Positions 63,064 to 64,000 of a stretch of DNA of 64,000 nucleotides are shown here, piece by piece. The notes under the pieces were generated by a model. The model saw only the letters and a list, made by a program, of their open reading frames with translations. It was not told where the DNA came from and ran no database searches. This DNA comes from Candidatus Brocadia sp. GTDB taxonomy: Bacteria; Planctomycetota; Brocadiia; Brocadiales; Brocadiaceae. How positions within the stretch are numbered: the first letter of the stretch is position 1; every line of letters begins with the position of its first letter. Both the position numbers and the translations under genes were made by a program. The DNA lies in the NCBI GenBank assembly GCA_021646415.1, contig SOEU01000006.1:109047-173046 (forward strand). Reading direction: 5' to 3'.

Positions 63064-64000
63064 TGTCAATGGAAATTAGACACATTTTTAAATAATTTAG
63101 ACTCTAAAGATAGAGTCGAATTTTGTTTTGGTGGATTAATCCAGGCAGCCACAGGCATACTTGGTGGTTTAGGCGAAATTCCTTTGAATCGTTCAGGATG
63201 ATTTTCAAAGGCGGTTTTTAGGACAAGACAACGTTCTTTCATAATTTGATCCGTACGTCCATAGTGGACATCTTCTGGTTTTAGCAGACCGATGCCGGAA
63301 TGATGATGTTCTCCGTTGTACCAGGTAAAAAAGCTTTTGCAGAATACCCTGGCGTCCTCAATTGAACCGAAATTACCCGGGAAATCCGGTCTGTACTTGA
63401 GGGTTTTAAGCTGTGCCTCCGAATAGGGATTGTCGTTACTGACGTAAGGACGAGAATGGCTTTTTGTTATTCCCAGATCAGACAGAAGAAACGCCACAGG
63501 TTTCGATGTCATGCTTGAGCCGCGATCAGCGTGGATCACCAGTTGTTCTGGCTTGATAGCCTGTTTTTTACAGCTATCAGCAATAAGCCGTTGTGCCAAT
63601 ATGGCCTGTTCACGGTGCGCAACCATCCATCCGACGACATAACGGCTGAAGATGTCGAGAATAACATACAGATAGAAATATGTCCACTTTGCCGGTCCCC
63701 TGAGTTTTGTTATATCCCATGACCATACCTGATTAGAAGTCGTTGCCAGAAGCTCCGGTTTCTGGTAATGGGGTCTGAGCACCTGGTTTCTTCTTTCTCG
63801 TACTTCGCCATGTTTTTTCAGGATACGGTACATGGTTCTCGTGGAACAGAGGTAGGTTCCTTCATCAAGCAATGTTGCATAAATCTCATGCGGGGCCTTA
63901 TCAAGAAAGCGTTCGCTATGTAAGATATCAAGAACCGATTGCTGTTCCTGCTCTGACAATGCCAGGGGAGGCTTCGAAGATACTCTTTTGCAAGAAAAGT
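63064..64000 (-). mobile_element. IS3-family element, cut by the right edge
   Basis: The left boundary is probably the TG at 63064, in TGTCAATGGAAATTAGACA, which overlaps the transposase stop. The element runs past 64000, so its other end, the orfA part and any target duplication are not visible. It has inserted close after the ferritin-like gene. Confidence 0.65.
63066..64000 (-). CDS. IS3-family transposase (OrfB part, integrase core), partial
   Basis: The frame is open from the stop at 63066 to the right edge, at least 311 codons; a TTG at 63959 is not the true start because the frame continues upstream with ALSEQEQQSVLD. It contains an HTH segment (YATLLDEGTYLCSTRTMYRI) and the rve catalytic triad: Asp in WSWDITKL, Asp in VIHADRGSSM, Glu in NPYSEAQLKT. 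All three are present, so it may be active. Confidence 0.9.
   Translation of the reverse strand, partial: FSCKRVSSKPPLALSEQEQQSVLDILHSERFLDKAPHEIYATLLDEGTYLCSTRTMYRILKKHGEVRERRNQVLRPHYQKPELLATTSNQVWSWDITKLRGPAKWTYFYLYVILDIFSRYVVGWMVAHREQAILAQRLIADSCKKQAIKPEQLVIHADRGSSMTSKPVAFLLSDLGITKSHSRPYVSNDNPYSEAQLKTLKYRPDFPGNFGSIEDARVFCKSFFTWYNGEHHHSGIGLLKPEDVHYGRTDQIMKERCLVLKTAFENHPERFKGISPKPPSMPVAAWINPPKQNSTLSLESKLFKNVSNFH

Overview
The window looks like part of the chromosome of an anammox planctomycete (Brocadiales, such as Brocadia, Jettenia or Kuenenia). This is an inference, and no marker gene fixes the genus. It rests on several exported c-type cytochromes, many ferritin-like and rubrerythrin-like proteins, a 2-oxoacid:ferredoxin oxidoreductase, a GT-C/TPR membrane protein of a type common in planctomycetes, moderately AT-rich DNA, and many short palindromic intergenic repeats.

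Layout. 1-2.2 kb: a histidine kinase cut by the left edge that carries an ethylene-receptor-like membrane domain, then a mazEF toxin-antitoxin pair. 2.4-9.5 kb: a potassium-uptake locus (small membrane ORF, kdpF, kdpA, kdpB, palindromic repeats, kdpC, and a KdpD that has lost its kinase). 9.5-12.1 kb: an ion permease with a CBS protein, then a zinc-ribbon protein. 12.1-12.7 kb: a gene graveyard (transposase and sulfurtransferase remnants) and a tiny basic protein. 12.9-20.5 kb: a GT-C/TPR protein, the primary-type sigma factor, a Fur/PerR regulator, a class I amidotransferase and hslVU. 20.6-23.5 kb: an operon encoding a CBS protein, a hemerythrin lipoprotein, a cNMP-binding protein and an AI-2E-type permease. 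23.7-26.8 kb: KorD-KorA-KorB and a Tat-exported DUF362 protein. 27.2-28.0 kb: tRNA-Val, tRNA-Asp and an orphan antitoxin beside a broken BrnT-like toxin. 28-34.8 kb: a redox and oxidative-stress region (rubrerythrin, thioredoxin-reductase-like protein, tetraheme cytochrome, rubredoxin, two cytochrome c'-like proteins, aspartase and three more ferritin-like genes). 35-43.2 kb: a metallo-beta-lactamase-fold lipoprotein, a hybrid histidine kinase, an HD-GYP response regulator and DNA polymerase IV. 43.6-46.1 kb: a deleted SDR pseudogene, 3-hydroxyacyl-CoA dehydrogenase and a ferredoxin-nitroreductase fusion. 46.2-50.6 kb: an IS66-like MITE, a CPBP protease, a decayed cytochrome and a GT2-kinase-GT2 envelope-glycan cluster. 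50.7-59.4 kb: gyrA, an MBL hydrolase, a double NDPK-like protein and dnaE. 59.9-64 kb: an M23-like protein, a flavin reductase, a YbaK-like deacylase, another ferritin-like protein and an IS3-family element cut by the right edge.

The most unusual points are the ethylene-receptor-like sensor kinase, the kinase-less KdpD in a repeat-split kdp locus, translational coupling of an exported tetraheme cytochrome to a thioredoxin-reductase-like flavoprotein, the CBS/hemerythrin/cNMP/AI-2E operon, GyrA with both usual quinolone-contact residues replaced, and at least five pseudogenes recognised by reading through stops and frameshifts. No CRISPR array, prophage or complete new defence system was seen.
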